Shown one piece after another: positions 1 through 7,672 of a DNA stretch of 64,000 nt. The stretch covers positions 4,265,261-4,329,260 of the forward strand of contig NZ_VJOK01000001.1 in the NCBI RefSeq assembly GCF_013302895.1, in the 5' to 3' direction. Made by a program: the position numbers and the translations under genes. The DNA is from Streptomyces albus subsp. chlorinus (lineage in GTDB: Bacteria > Actinomycetota > Actinomycetes > Streptomycetales > Streptomycetaceae). Below the pieces are notes generated by a model. That model did no database searches. It was not told the origin of the DNA and was given only the letters and a program-made list of their open reading frames with translations. The stretch's first letter is position 1, and every line of letters begins with the position of its first letter.

Positions 1-2
1 GT

Positions 3-455
3 GCCGCGGCCTGCTGGCGGGTGGCGGTGGACGGCGGTGCGGGGCTCGCCGAGGGGCTGGAGCGGGTGGCCGAGTCCCTGCGGGCCCGCCGGGAACAGCG
101 GGAGGAGCTGAAGGCCCAACTGGCGGGCCCGCGCTCCACCGCGCTGGTACTCGCACTGCTGCCGGTCTTCGGCCTGGTGCTGGGCAGCGCCATGGAGGCA
201 GCCCCACTGGAGATCCTCCTGCACACCCCTGCCGGGTTCGCCTGCCTGGTGGCCGGGCTGCTCCTGGAGTGGGCGGGGCTGGCCTGGGTCGCCCGGATCG
301 TGCGCTCGGCGGAGGGCGGGAGCCGGTCCCTGACGGGACGCGCGACCCGGTCGGAGCCGGCACGGAACGCCGGTGGAACCGCGGCTCGCGTGCGGCCGGC
401 GACTCCTGCGGTGCCCGTGGCAACGGTGCCCCGCGAGCCGAGCGGATCGAGGTGA
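3..455 (+). CDS. TadB-like type II/IV secretion inner-membrane protein, 3' part only
   Basis: The frame is open from the window edge to a TGA at 453-455, so only the C-terminal ~150 residues are present. They start with a helical segment (CWRVAVDGGAGLAEGLERVA) followed by the LRAQL-like stretch EELKAQLAGPRS and two hydrophobic segments, which is how the GspF/TadB membrane domain ends. TadB forms the inner-membrane platform of the Flp/Tad pilus machine with TadC. The next gene begins 8 bases downstream and four more Tad-type genes follow in the same direction, supporting the family call. The tail after about residue 105 is Arg/Ala/Pro-rich and looks unstructured. The start and any N-terminal domain lie outside the window. 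Confidence 0.8.
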   Translation, partial: AAACWRVAVDGGAGLAEGLERVAESLRARREQREELKAQLAGPRSTALVLALLPVFGLVLGSAMEAAPLEILLHTPAGFACLVAGLLLEWAGLAWVARIVRSAEGGSRSLTGRATRSEPARNAGGTAARVRPATPAVPVATVPREPSGSR

Positions 456-463
456 GTGCCGAG

Positions 464-1570
464 ATGGCCGGGGCGTGGGGGGAAGTTGTCCCCAGGGTGT
501 GGATGTGGCTGGTGGCGGCCGTGGCGGTGCTGGCGGCGGCCGGATGCGTGGCCGGCGGGGAAGTTGTCCCCAGGGTGTGGATGTGGCTGGTGGCGGCCGT
601 GGCGGTGCTGGCGGCGGCCGGATGCGTGGCCGGCCTCGCCGGCGAGACGCGTCGCGAAGGCCGTACCCGGCGGCGGCTGCGGCTCCTGTGCGGCAGTGGA
701 CCGCGCGGGTCGGAAGCGTCCGGGACGGCGGCACGCGAGCTGCCCGGAGCGGCACGTGAGCGGTTCGGGTCAGCACATGGGCAGTTCGGGACGACAGCGC
801 TCGGGGCGGCGGCACCCGGCCCGTCCGGGGCGGGACCGGGGCCGTCCAATTCGGGAGGTGAGCGGTTCGGGGCGGACTGGAGAGAGGGGGAGCGGCACGG
901 TGCCGCCCCGGGTGCGCTCTCGCAGTTGCGGGCGAGGGCCGTATGCAAGTGGGAGGTGACGATACGGCGGAGGCAGGTGCGGGAGGGGTTCGGTGCGGCG
1001 GCTGCCGCCGTTGTGGGGGTCGTGCTGATCGGCGGCCCGGCAGGGTGGCTGGTGGGCGGTGCTGCCGCATGGGGCATGTGGCGGTGGCTGCGGCGCAGGC
1101 CCCAACCCGATGACGCGCAGTCTGCTGAGGAGCGGTCGGCCGAGGCCCAACTCCCCCTGGCGGCGGATCTCATGGCGGCCTGCCTGGCGGCCGGTGCCGG
1201 ACCGGAGCATGCGGCCGAGGCGGTTGGGAGTTCGATGGGCGGACCGCTGGGAGAGCGGCTGGTCCGCGCGGCGACGGAGCTGCGCCTGGGGGCTGAACCG
1301 GCGTTGGTGTGGGGGCGCTTCGCGGAGCGGCCCTGGGGAGTGGAGTTCGCCCGGTGCATGGAACGGGCCGAGGTGGCCGGCGTCCCGGCCGTGGAGTCGG
1401 TGACCCGGCTCGCGGCCGAGCTGCGCCGTCGCTGGACCCGGGCCGCCAACGGCCGGGCGAGACGGGCGGCGGTGCTGGTCACCGGTCCGCTGGGGCTCTG
1501 CTTCCTGCCCGCGTTCCTGGTGGTCGGCGTGGCGCCGGTGCTGCTGGGGATCGCCCGGTCGCTGTGGTGA
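464..1570 (+). CDS. TadC-like type II secretion F family protein
   Basis: 368 residues, ATG at 464 with a GAGG-type ribosome site about 9 bases upstream, just after the tadB stop. The N-terminus carries two identical hydrophobic segments created by a tandem duplication (479-634). A variable Arg/Gly-rich linker follows, then a second pair of hydrophobic stretches, and from about residue 220 a GspF-like helical domain (LAADLMAACLAAGAGPEHAA ... GARRAAVLVTGPLGLCFLPA). The protein would act with TadB as the membrane platform that drives Flp pilin assembly. Without the duplicate copy it would be 26 residues shorter. The family assignment rests on the C-terminal half and on gene order, because the N-terminal half is poorly conserved. 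Confidence 0.75.
   Translation: MAGAWGEVVPRVWMWLVAAVAVLAAAGCVAGGEVVPRVWMWLVAAVAVLAAAGCVAGLAGETRREGRTRRRLRLLCGSGPRGSEASGTAARELPGAARERFGSAHGQFGTTALGAAAPGPSGAGPGPSNSGGERFGADWREGERHGAAPGALSQLRARAVCKWEVTIRRRQVREGFGAAAAAVVGVVLIGGPAGWLVGGAAAWGMWRWLRRRPQPDDAQSAEERSAEAQLPLAADLMAACLAAGAGPEHAAEAVGSSMGGPLGERLVRAATELRLGAEPALVWGRFAERPWGVEFARCMERAEVAGVPAVESVTRLAAELRRRWTRAANGRARRAAVLVTGPLGLCFLPAFLVVGVAPVLLGIARSLW
479..634 (+). repeat. Perfect 78-bp in-frame tandem duplication inside tadC
   Basis: Bases 479-556 are repeated exactly at 557-634. Each unit encodes 26 residues that include one complete hydrophobic segment ending LAAAGCVAG. The duplication keeps the reading frame and adds one predicted membrane segment. 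Absence of any mismatch implies a recent event or an assembly artefact. Confidence 0.95.
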
Positions 1571-1636
1571 CCAGCCGAGGACAGTCGGGCGGCGTGTCCG
1601 GGGAGGCGGGCACCGGGTGACGACAAACAGAAGCCA

Positions 1637-1903
1637 GTGACGAGGAAGACGCAGGAAAAGTCGGAAGACGCAGGACAAGGCGAGGGAGAACGTGCGGTGT
1701 TGACGAGGATGCGGCAGCTGTGGGCGAGGGCGTGCGCGGCGCGGAGGCCGAGCGGGGACAGGGGGATGAGTACGGCGGAGTACGCCATCGGCACGCTGGC
1801 GGCGGTCGCACTGGCGGCCGTGCTCTACAAGGTGGTCAACAGCGGCCCGGTGGGTCACCAGATGCAGCAGCTCATCGAGCGGGCTCTCCGTGGGTCGTTC
1901 TGA
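1637..1903 (+). CDS. DUF4244 Flp-pilin-like protein
   Basis: 88 residues from GTG 1637. The diagnostic part is GMSTAEYAIGTLAAVALAA: a glycine followed by a Met-Ser-Thr-Ala-Glu-Tyr start, Glu at +5 and a single hydrophobic helix. That is the layout of type IVb/Flp prepilins cleaved after Gly by a TadV-type peptidase. The mature product would be about 45 residues, anchored in the membrane and then assembled into the pilus. The positively charged leader of about 43 residues is unusually long, so a later start (TTG 1700 or ATG 1709) is possible. It lies between tadC and two TadE-like genes in one apparent operon. I recognise the family; pilus assembly in this organism is inferred. Confidence 0.8.
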   Translation: MTRKTQEKSEDAGQGEGERAVLTRMRQLWARACAARRPSGDRGMSTAEYAIGTLAAVALAAVLYKVVNSGPVGHQMQQLIERALRGSF

Positions 1904-2480
1904 GGCCGGCCCCGATCGGGCACGCGGCACGCCCGCTCGCGGAGGGCGCCCGCGGCGGACGGACTGGAGCGCGGGCTATGTCACCGCTGAGGCCGCCGTG
2001 GTGATCCCGGCGCTCGTGTTGCTGGTGGCGGGGCTGCTGTGGGGGCTGATGGCAGCGGTGGCACGGATCCAGTGCGTGGACGCGGCCAGGGCCGGAGCGC
2101 GTGCGGCGGCACGCGGGGAACCCGCCGACGGGGTGGCGCGCGCCGTCCGGTCGGCGGCGCCGCCCAGGGCCCGGCTGCACGTGACGAGAGAGGGAGATCT
2201 GGTGCGGGTCGCCGTACGGGCACGGACGGTGGGGCCGGGCCCGCTGACGGTGGAACTGCGGTCCGAGGCAGTGGCGCTGGACGAGGCGGCGGCCACGGAG
2301 GACGGGGCTCCGGGAGACGGGTCGGTGTCCACGGAGGACGAGGTTCCCGAGGAGGGGGTGGCGGACACGGAGAACGGGGCGATGCCTGCCGGGGGCGGGG
2401 CGGCGGCCGGGGGCCCGGAGCCGGCGCCCGGCAAGGAGTCCCGCCCCGCCACGGATGGTGCCGGGGGAGGTCGCACATGA
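1890..2480 (+). CDS. TadE-like pseudopilin
   Basis: 196 residues. GTG 1890 overlaps the end of the DUF4244 gene by 14 bases, which suggests translational coupling. After a basic leader comes a TadE-type segment: YVTAEAAVVIPALVLLVAG, with the conserved Glu after Ala and a single membrane helix, followed by the helical VDAARAGARAAARGEP region and a small beta-rich exported part. From about residue 130 the chain becomes a Glu/Gly/Pro-rich tail of low complexity. TadE-like proteins are minor pilins processed by the same prepilin peptidase and needed for Flp fibre assembly. It shares ATGA with the next gene (2477-2480). Confidence 0.8.
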   Translation: MGRSEAGPDRARGTPARGGRPRRTDWSAGYVTAEAAVVIPALVLLVAGLLWGLMAAVARIQCVDAARAGARAAARGEPADGVARAVRSAAPPRARLHVTREGDLVRVAVRARTVGPGPLTVELRSEAVALDEAAATEDGAPGDGSVSTEDEVPEEGVADTENGAMPAGGGAAAGGPEPAPGKESRPATDGAGGGRT

Positions 2481-4282
2481 GAGGGGGCGAGGTGCGGGCC
2501 AGGCGGCGGAAGAGCGGGATGAACGGGAGCGCAAGGGCGCGGCGGAGAGGGAGCCGGGTGCGGGCGGGGCTCAGTGATGACCGGGGTTCGGCGTCCGTGT
2601 GGGCGGCGCTGAGCGCGGTGGTGCTGTGCGGGGTGTTCGCAGCGGTGCTCGGGTTCGGCCATGCGGTCCACGTCCGTCACCGGGCCGGAGCCGCCGCCGA
2701 CCTGGCGGCGCTCGCGGCGGCCGACCGGGCCCTGGACGGCCGGACTCGCGCCTGCGCGGTCGCACGCCGAGTGGCCCAGGCGCAGGGGGCGAGTGTGTCC
2801 CGGTGTGCGGTCCGGGGAGAGATCGCGGACCTGGACGCGCGGGTGCGGTGGGGGCCCTACGCGTCACGGGTACGCGCCCGGGCGGGTCCCGTCGGCACGG
2901 AGGCTGCCGGAACCGTCCCCTCGGCACGAAGGCCGACCGGAGCGGGTCCCGTGGACACGGACGCTGCCGGAGCCGGAGCCGGAGCCGGGGCCGTGCCCCT
3001 CAGCACGGACGCTGTCGGCATCGATCTCATGGGAAGAGGCTCGTGGAGAGGCCTCGTCGTCCCGGGGCGGACAGGCAGGGCAGGGTCACTCGGCGGATCG
3101 CAGCAGCTCCGTGAGAAGGCGGATGGCGCCGCGTTTGTGCAACGGGTCGTTGGCGTTGCCGCACTTGGGCGACTGGATGCAGGAGGGGCAGCCCGTCTCG
3201 CACTCGCAGGCGGCGATGGCGTCACGGGTGGCGGTCAGCCACGCGCGGGCCGTGTGGAACGCCCGCTCGGCGAAGCCGGCTCCACCGGGCTGGCCGTCGT
3301 AGACGAAGACGGTGGGAAGGAGGGTGTCGGGATGCAGGGCGATGGAGACGCCGCCGATGTCCCAGCGGTCGCAGGTCGCGAAGAGCGGCAGGATGCCGAT
3401 GGCGGCGTGCTCCGCGGCGTGCAACGAGCCCGCGAGGATCTCGGGGGTGATGCGGGCGGCGTCGAGCTGGTCCTCGGTGACCGTCCACCAGACGGCGCGG
3501 GTCCGCAGGGTGCGGGGCGGCAGGTCCAGCTTGGACTCGCCGAGCACCTCGCCGGTGATCAGGCGGCGGCGCAGGTAGGAGACCACCTGGTTGGTGACCT
3601 CAACAGAGCCGAAGCACAGCCGTGCCTCGCCCCAGGGCACCTCGGCCTCGGTCTCCAGCACGGCGAGGGAGGTGGTGTCGCGGGCCATGGTCGTCCAGGG
3701 AGGGCTGGCTTCCTCGACGAGCGCGGCGGAGTCCTCCAGATCGAGGTGGCGCACCACATAGGTGCGGCCCTGGTGCAGGTGGACGGCGCCCTCGTGGACG
3801 GTGGTGTGCGCGGCGGAGGCGTCCACGGTGCCGAGCAGGCGGCCGGTTCCTTCCTCGACCACCTGGACCGGCTTGCCGCCGCTGCCGCGGATGTCGGTGA
3901 GGTCGGCGGCGCGCTCCTTGCGGGTCCAGTGCCAGCCGGAGCTGCGGCGGCGGAGCAGCTTGCGCTCTTCGAGCTTGCGCAGGAGCCGCCCGGTCTCCGG
4001 CCCGAAGAGGTCGAAGTCGGACTCGGTGAGGGGGATCTCGGCTGCGGCTGCGCACAGGTGGGGCGCCTGGACGTAGGGGTTGTGGGGGTCCAGAACGGTC
4101 GACTCGACGGGGGTGTCGAAGATGGATTCGGGGTGGTGGACGAGGTAGGTGTCCAGCGGTTCGTCCCGCGCGATCAGTACGACCAGGGCGCCCTGACCCG
4201 CCCGGCCGGCGCGGCCCGCCTGCTGCCAGAGGGAGGCGCGGGTGCCGGGATAGCCGGTGATCAGGACGGCGTCCAGGCCTGA
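2477..4282 (+). CDS. Rv3654c-family TadE-like protein, with reading frame running far past its usual end
   Basis: ATG 2477 overlaps the upstream stop (ATGA). The first ~130 residues are a normal Rv3654c-type secreted or membrane protein: a basic leader, DDRGSASVWAALSAVVLCGV with one membrane helix, then VRHRAGAAADLAALAAADRA and two cysteines (ACAVAR ... SRCAVRG). This family is usually about 120-150 residues and would be expected to end near 2900-3060. Here no in-frame stop occurs until 4280-4282, so the frame continues about 1.2 kb antisense through the helicase gene at 3086. The segment 2880-3060 holds Ala/Gly/Pro-rich imperfect repeats. I trust the N-terminal part as a gene; the extension may be a lost stop codon, a frameshift or simply unstructured readthrough. 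Confidence 0.55.
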   Translation: MRGGEVRARRRKSGMNGSARARRRGSRVRAGLSDDRGSASVWAALSAVVLCGVFAAVLGFGHAVHVRHRAGAAADLAALAAADRALDGRTRACAVARRVAQAQGASVSRCAVRGEIADLDARVRWGPYASRVRARAGPVGTEAAGTVPSARRPTGAGPVDTDAAGAGAGAGAVPLSTDAVGIDLMGRGSWRGLVVPGRTGRAGSLGGSQQLREKADGAAFVQRVVGVAALGRLDAGGAARLALAGGDGVTGGGQPRAGRVERPLGEAGSTGLAVVDEDGGKEGVGMQGDGDAADVPAVAGREERQDADGGVLRGVQRAREDLGGDAGGVELVLGDRPPDGAGPQGAGRQVQLGLAEHLAGDQAAAQVGDHLVGDLNRAEAQPCLAPGHLGLGLQHGEGGGVAGHGRPGRAGFLDERGGVLQIEVAHHIGAALVQVDGALVDGGVRGGGVHGAEQAAGSFLDHLDRLAAAAADVGEVGGALLAGPVPAGAAAAEQLALFELAQEPPGLRPEEVEVGLGEGDLGCGCAQVGRLDVGVVGVQNGRLDGGVEDGFGVVDEVGVQRFVPRDQYDQGALTRPAGAARLLPEGGAGAGIAGDQDGVQA

Positions 4283-6046
4283 GATGTCGATGCCGAGTTC
4301 CAGGGCGTTCGTCGCGGCGAGGCCCAGCAGCTCGCCGGTGTGGAGAGCCCGTTCGAGGGCACGCCGCTCCTCGGGGAGATAGCCGCCCCGGTAGGCGGCG
4401 ATGCGCGAGGAGAGCCCGCGCCGTCCGGCACCCGGCAATCCGGCACCCGGCAATCCGGCACCCGGCAAGGAAGCGCCCCTGCTCCCGGCCGCACCGCCCT
4501 CGGCCCCAGGCTCACCCCGAACCCCGGCCCCGACCGGACTCCCGGCCCCGCTCCCGCTCCCAGCCCCACTGCCGCCCCGAGCCGAACGGGCACCCCCGCC
4601 CTGAGCAGTACTGGCACCCCCGCCCTGACCCGAAGGGGCACCCTCTCCCGCCAGGAGAGCCTCCCCCGAACCCAGAGCCGCATCCGCCGAGCCCCCAGCC
4701 GCATCCGCCGAGCCCACAGCGGCGCCCGCGGAACCCAGAGCCGCATCCGCCGAGCCCACAGCGGCGCCCCCCGAACCCAAAGCCGCGCCCGCCGAACCCC
4801 CAGCCGCATCCCTCGAACCCCCAGCCGCGACCCTCGAACCCACGGCAGCATCCCCCGCCCCAAGGGCATCCCCGACTCCCAGGGCATCCCCCACCCCGTG
4901 GGCATCCGCGACCATGGTGGCGGTCTCCATGCTGCTGGCGTTCCCCGTCGCCGAGCCGCTCGGGTCGGTGGCGGTGAGTGGTCCGCGGGGGGACGGGACG
5001 CCTGTCAGGCGGTCCTGGGCGATGAGGGAGATCAGCTCGGCGCCGCGCCGGGAGCGGACGAAGGCGACGGTGCGTACTTGCTGGAGGGCCAGGTCGGTGA
5101 GGAGTTCGGCGGCCTCGGCGGTGGCGGTGCGGCGGACCGGGGCGCCGCGTTCGCCTTCCAGTTCCGTCAGCGGCGGCTCCCACAGCGCGAAGACCGTCTC
5201 GCCGCGCGGGGAGGTGTCCTCCGTGATCTCGACGGGGCGTATCCCGGTGAGCCGGGCCGCGCCTTCCCCGGGCGAGGCGGCGGTGGCGGAGGCGAGGAGG
5301 AAGACGGGCTCGGAGCCGTAGCGGGCGCACACCCGGCGCAGTCGACGCAGGACCTGGGCGACGTGGGAGCCGAAGACGCCGCGGTAGGTGTGGCACTCGT
5401 CGATGACGACATAGCGCAGGGCGCGCAGGAAGGAGGACCAGCGGGTGTGGCCGGGCAGCATGCCGCGGTGGAGCATGTCCGGATTGGTGAGGACGTAGTT
5501 GGCGTAGAGCCGTACCCACTCCCGTTCCTCGACCCGGGTGTCCCCGTCGAAGACGGCGGGCCGCACGGCCGTGCCGAGCGGGGCGGCCAGGTCCGCGACG
5601 GCGCGGCGCTGGTCCGCGGCGAGTGCCTTGGTGGGGGCGAGGTACAGGACGGTGGTGCCCCGGCCGTTGGGGGCCTCGCTGCCGTCGAGCAGGGTGCTGA
5701 GGACGGGGGCGAGGTAGGAGAGGGACTTCCCGGAGGCGGTGCCTGTGGCGATGATCACGGAATCGCCGTCGAGGGCGTGGGCGGCGGCGCGGGCCTGGTG
5801 CTCCCAGGGGCGGTCGATGCCCGCGCGGCGTACAGCTTCGATCACTTCCGGACGGATCCGCTCGGGCCATTGCGCATGGCGACCGTTTCGCGGGGGCAAG
5901 TGCTCCGTATGGGTGACACGCCCGGCGCGGTCCGCCCCCCTGGTGAGACGAGCCAGCACCTCGCGAGGGTCGCCGTGGGGAGCCGAGCGGTCGGGCTCGG
6001 CTCGCGGGCGTACGCTCGCGGACCGGGTGTGCTGTTCGTTGGCCAT
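3086..6046 (-). CDS. DEAD/DEAH-box helicase with DUF1998 zinc domain (MrfA/Hrq1-like)
   Basis: 986 residues from ATG 6046; the longer frame begins with a TTG at 6088 but MANEQHT is the likelier start. Motifs in order: TGTASGKS (Walker A, about 101-108), VIDECHTYRG (DECH box), LLASATAAS (motif III), an LGIDISGLDAVL segment and QQAGRAGRAGQGA (motif VI). The C-terminus is DUF1998 with the cysteine cluster CECETGCPSCIQSPKCG. Relatives such as Bacillus MrfA and yeast Hrq1 are 3'-5' helicases acting in DNA repair. Between the motif IV region (VAFVRSRRGAELISLI) and AAYRGGYLPEERRAL sits a Gly/Ala/Ser-rich insert of about 190 residues (4410-4990) not expected in the family. The gene is convergent with, and antisense to, the long TadE-like frame. 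Confidence 0.9.
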   Translation of the reverse strand: MANEQHTRSASVRPRAEPDRSAPHGDPREVLARLTRGADRAGRVTHTEHLPPRNGRHAQWPERIRPEVIEAVRRAGIDRPWEHQARAAAHALDGDSVIIATGTASGKSLSYLAPVLSTLLDGSEAPNGRGTTVLYLAPTKALAADQRRAVADLAAPLGTAVRPAVFDGDTRVEEREWVRLYANYVLTNPDMLHRGMLPGHTRWSSFLRALRYVVIDECHTYRGVFGSHVAQVLRRLRRVCARYGSEPVFLLASATAASPGEGAARLTGIRPVEITEDTSPRGETVFALWEPPLTELEGERGAPVRRTATAEAAELLTDLALQQVRTVAFVRSRRGAELISLIAQDRLTGVPSPRGPLTATDPSGSATGNASSMETATMVADAHGVGDALGVGDALGAGDAAVGSRVAAGGSRDAAGGSAGAALGSGGAAVGSADAALGSAGAAVGSADAAGGSADAALGSGEALLAGEGAPSGQGGGASTAQGGGARSARGGSGAGSGSGAGSPVGAGVRGEPGAEGGAAGSRGASLPGAGLPGAGLPGAGRRGLSSRIAAYRGGYLPEERRALERALHTGELLGLAATNALELGIDISGLDAVLITGYPGTRASLWQQAGRAGRAGQGALVVLIARDEPLDTYLVHHPESIFDTPVESTVLDPHNPYVQAPHLCAAAAEIPLTESDFDLFGPETGRLLRKLEERKLLRRRSSGWHWTRKERAADLTDIRGSGGKPVQVVEEGTGRLLGTVDASAAHTTVHEGAVHLHQGRTYVVRHLDLEDSAALVEEASPPWTTMARDTTSLAVLETEAEVPWGEARLCFGSVEVTNQVVSYLRRRLITGEVLGESKLDLPPRTLRTRAVWWTVTEDQLDAARITPEILAGSLHAAEHAAIGILPLFATCDRWDIGGVSIALHPDTLLPTVFVYDGQPGGAGFAERAFHTARAWLTATRDAIAACECETGCPSCIQSPKCGNANDPLHKRGAIRLLTELLRSAE
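4410..4905 (-). repeat. Low-complexity repeat block inside the helicase gene
   Basis: Two repeat types are visible. Three 15-bp units at 4425-4469 encode GAGLP-like pentapeptides. From about 4660 to 4860 imperfect 21-bp units encode seven-residue motifs such as SADAALG and SAGAAVG. The block forms most of the helicase insertion between motifs IV and V and is likely to vary in length by slippage. Confidence 0.8.
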
Positions 6047-6152
6047 CGGTACCGAGTGTGTCACTGGCGAGGCGGACAATGGCCGCAAGGCGTCGTCCTC
6101 GCCTGCTGGTAAGTGATTGAATGCCTCTGCGGCTGCCGATCCGTCCCCTGCC

Positions 6153-6190
6153 TTTGGGGGTACCTCCCTCCGTCAGGGCAGGGGGAGGGA
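6153..6190. repeat. Palindromic intergenic element upstream of bldG
   Basis: A stretch reading GGGGGTACCTCCC, then a short spacer, then GGGGGAGGGAG can fold into a stem of CCTCCC against GGGAGG with further partial pairing. From memory, similar GGTACCTCCC...GGGGGAGG elements are dispersed in Streptomyces genomes. It lies between the divergent helicase and bldG genes, about 45 bases before bldG. Confidence 0.4.
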
Positions 6191-6235
6191 GAACCGAGGG
6201 GGCTGACCGCTCGATAGCAAGGTGCTGGAGGATCC

Positions 6236-6577
6236 GTGGACCTGTCCCTGTCGACCCGTACCGTAGGCGATCGCACGATCGTCGAGGTCGGTGGCGAGAT
6301 TGATGTATACACCGCGCCCAAGCTGCGCGAGCAGCTGGTCGAGCTCGTGAACGACGGCAGCTACCACCTCGTCGTGGACATGGAGGGCGTCGACTTCCTC
6401 GACTCCACCGGGCTCGGCGTGCTCGTCGGCGGGCTCAAGCGGGTGCGCGCCCACGAGGGCTCGCTGCGTCTGGTGTGCAACCAGGAGCGCATTCTCAAGA
6501 TCTTCCGGATCACCGGTCTGACGAAGGTCTTCCCGATCCACTCCTCGGTCGACGAGGCCGTGGCGGCCACTGACTGA
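6236..6577 (+). CDS. bldG: Anti-sigma factor antagonist BldG (STAS domain)
   Basis: 113 residues from GTG 6236, with GGAGG ending a few bases upstream. The whole protein is one STAS domain ([19 protein letters not shown] ... [19 protein letters not shown]). Ser57 in DSTGLG is the residue phosphorylated by the partner kinase. BldG is a Streptomyces regulator needed for aerial growth and antibiotic production; unphosphorylated BldG binds anti-sigma factors and so frees sigma factors such as SigH. The next gene (6713) encodes an RsbW/anti-sigma-type ATPase, the arrangement known from S. coelicolor. Length and sequence match the family closely. A strong hairpin at 6586-6623 separates the two genes. 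Confidence 0.97.
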   Translation: MDLSLSTRTVGDRTIVEVGGEIDVYTAPKLREQLVELVNDGSYHLVVDMEGVDFLDSTGLGVLVGGLKRVRAHEGSLRLVCNQERILKIFRITGLTKVFPIHSSVDEAVAATD

Positions 6578-6585
6578 CGCGTCCG

Positions 6586-6623
6586 GGCCGCCGGCCCGCC
6601 CCGGTGCGGGCGGTCCGGCGGCC
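6586..6623 (+). terminator. Hairpin between bldG and the anti-sigma gene
   Basis: Arms 6586-6601 and 6608-6623 pair over 16 bases with one mismatch around a 6-base loop; there is no T-run. S. coelicolor bldG is reported to give both mono- and polycistronic transcripts, and a leaky terminator or processing site here would fit that. Confidence 0.6.
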
Positions 6624-6712
6624 TGCCGCTTGACCGGTAGGCGGTCGCCGGGGCCGGCTCCCCGAGCCCCGGACGGGCCCCGCAGACACTCAGGAAGACC
6701 GAGGGGGATGGC

Positions 6713-7276
6713 ATGGCCACCGTTGAGCTGCTCTTCAGCGCGCTCCCGGAGCATGTCCGTACGGCGCGGCTGGTGGCCGCCGCCGTGGCGCGGCGGGCCG
6801 GCGTCGACGAAGCCGTGCTCGACGAGGTGCGGCTGGCCGTCGGTGAGGCGTGCACGCGGGCCGTCGGCCTGCACATGAGTCACGGTCTGAGCACCCCGGT
6901 GCGGGTTTCCCTGATCGAGGACGAGAAGAAGTTCTCCATCGAGGTGGGGGACGACGCGCCGCACCGGCGTTTCACCCTGCCCGGCGGCACGCTCGGCGCC
7001 ACCGCCTCGGCCTCCGGGGCCGCGTCGGCCTCCGCCAACGGCGGCAGGAACGGCGGCGGTCACGCGCCCGGTGGCGGGCTCATCGAGGCCGACGGCGCGC
7101 TGATGCCGGGGGCGAAGGACGAGATTCCCGAGCCGGTCGCCGAGGAGGACGAGGGCGACGGGGAGATGGGGCTCGCGGTGATCAGCGGCCTCGTGGACGA
7201 CGTCGAGGTGACGACGGACGAGAACGGCGGGGTGATCCGTATGAGCTGGCCGACAGCGGAGCCCATCCTCCCCTGA
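6713..7276 (+). CDS. Anti-sigma regulatory factor (RsbW-like ATP-binding protein), BldG neighbour
   Basis: 187 residues, ATG 6713 preceded by a GAGGGGG ribosome site. The N-terminal half has the HATPase_c_2 fold: ALPEHVRTARLVAAAVARRA, then the N-box DEVRLAVGEACTRAV. Residues ~95-130 are a Gly/Ala/Asn-rich insertion between the N-box and the C-terminal G-box-like part (EMGLAVISGLVDDVEV). In the BldG system the adjacent ATPase is the presumed anti-sigma factor partner. The linker between the two ATP-lid halves and the acidic run EEDEGDGEMG are characteristic of this actinobacterial version. Kinase activity is likely from the family but not visible directly. Confidence 0.88.
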   Translation: MATVELLFSALPEHVRTARLVAAAVARRAGVDEAVLDEVRLAVGEACTRAVGLHMSHGLSTPVRVSLIEDEKKFSIEVGDDAPHRRFTLPGGTLGATASASGAASASANGGRNGGGHAPGGGLIEADGALMPGAKDEIPEPVAEEDEGDGEMGLAVISGLVDDVEVTTDENGGVIRMSWPTAEPILP

Positions 7277-7311
7277 ACCTCCACATCCCCACCCGCCCCA
7301 ACCGGTCATGT

Positions 7312-7338
7312 GCCCGCCGCGTACGCGGCGGGCTTTTC
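7312..7338 (+). terminator. Rho-independent terminator after bldG operon
   Basis: A perfect 9-bp stem (7312-7320 with 7325-7333) closes on a GTAC loop and is followed by TTTTCT. It is one of the few classical stem plus U-run terminators in the window. Confidence 0.85.
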
Positions 7339-7672
7339 TGTCTTCCGGCCCCTTTTCCCGATCTTCTCTCGCGATCATCGGACGATCCACGGCGCGCTTT
7401 TTCACCGCCGCTGACCAGGTTCTAAACGGAGCTGTGCCGGTTTTCTCCGTCACTCGATAGATCACTTTTCCGGTGTCAGTTGAATTTGCACGTTCCCTCA
7501 TGCGAGCGAATTACCGGCCTCGCGTGCGGCTGATCTTCGCTGTTCCCAGCGAATTCCCGCTGCTGCGCTCTGTTTTGATCCAGTGGCGCTCCCTACAATC
7601 CGTCCACATCTTTGCAGCAGGACGCCTGAGCGTGCTTGCGCGCGCCCATGTGCCAAACGTCAAGGAGGACGA
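7339..7672 (+). promoter_or_regulatory. Long, relatively A/T-rich leader and promoter region of hppA
   Basis: About 330 bases without a credible gene and clearly less G+C-rich than the surroundings. A good -10 hexamer TACAAT lies at 7594-7599; a candidate -35 region is around 7570-7580 (TTGATC at 7575 is too close, so the -35 is uncertain). A transcript starting near 7606 would have a ~67-base leader ending in AAGGAGGACGA before ATG 7673. I see no known riboswitch fold. Confidence 0.4.
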
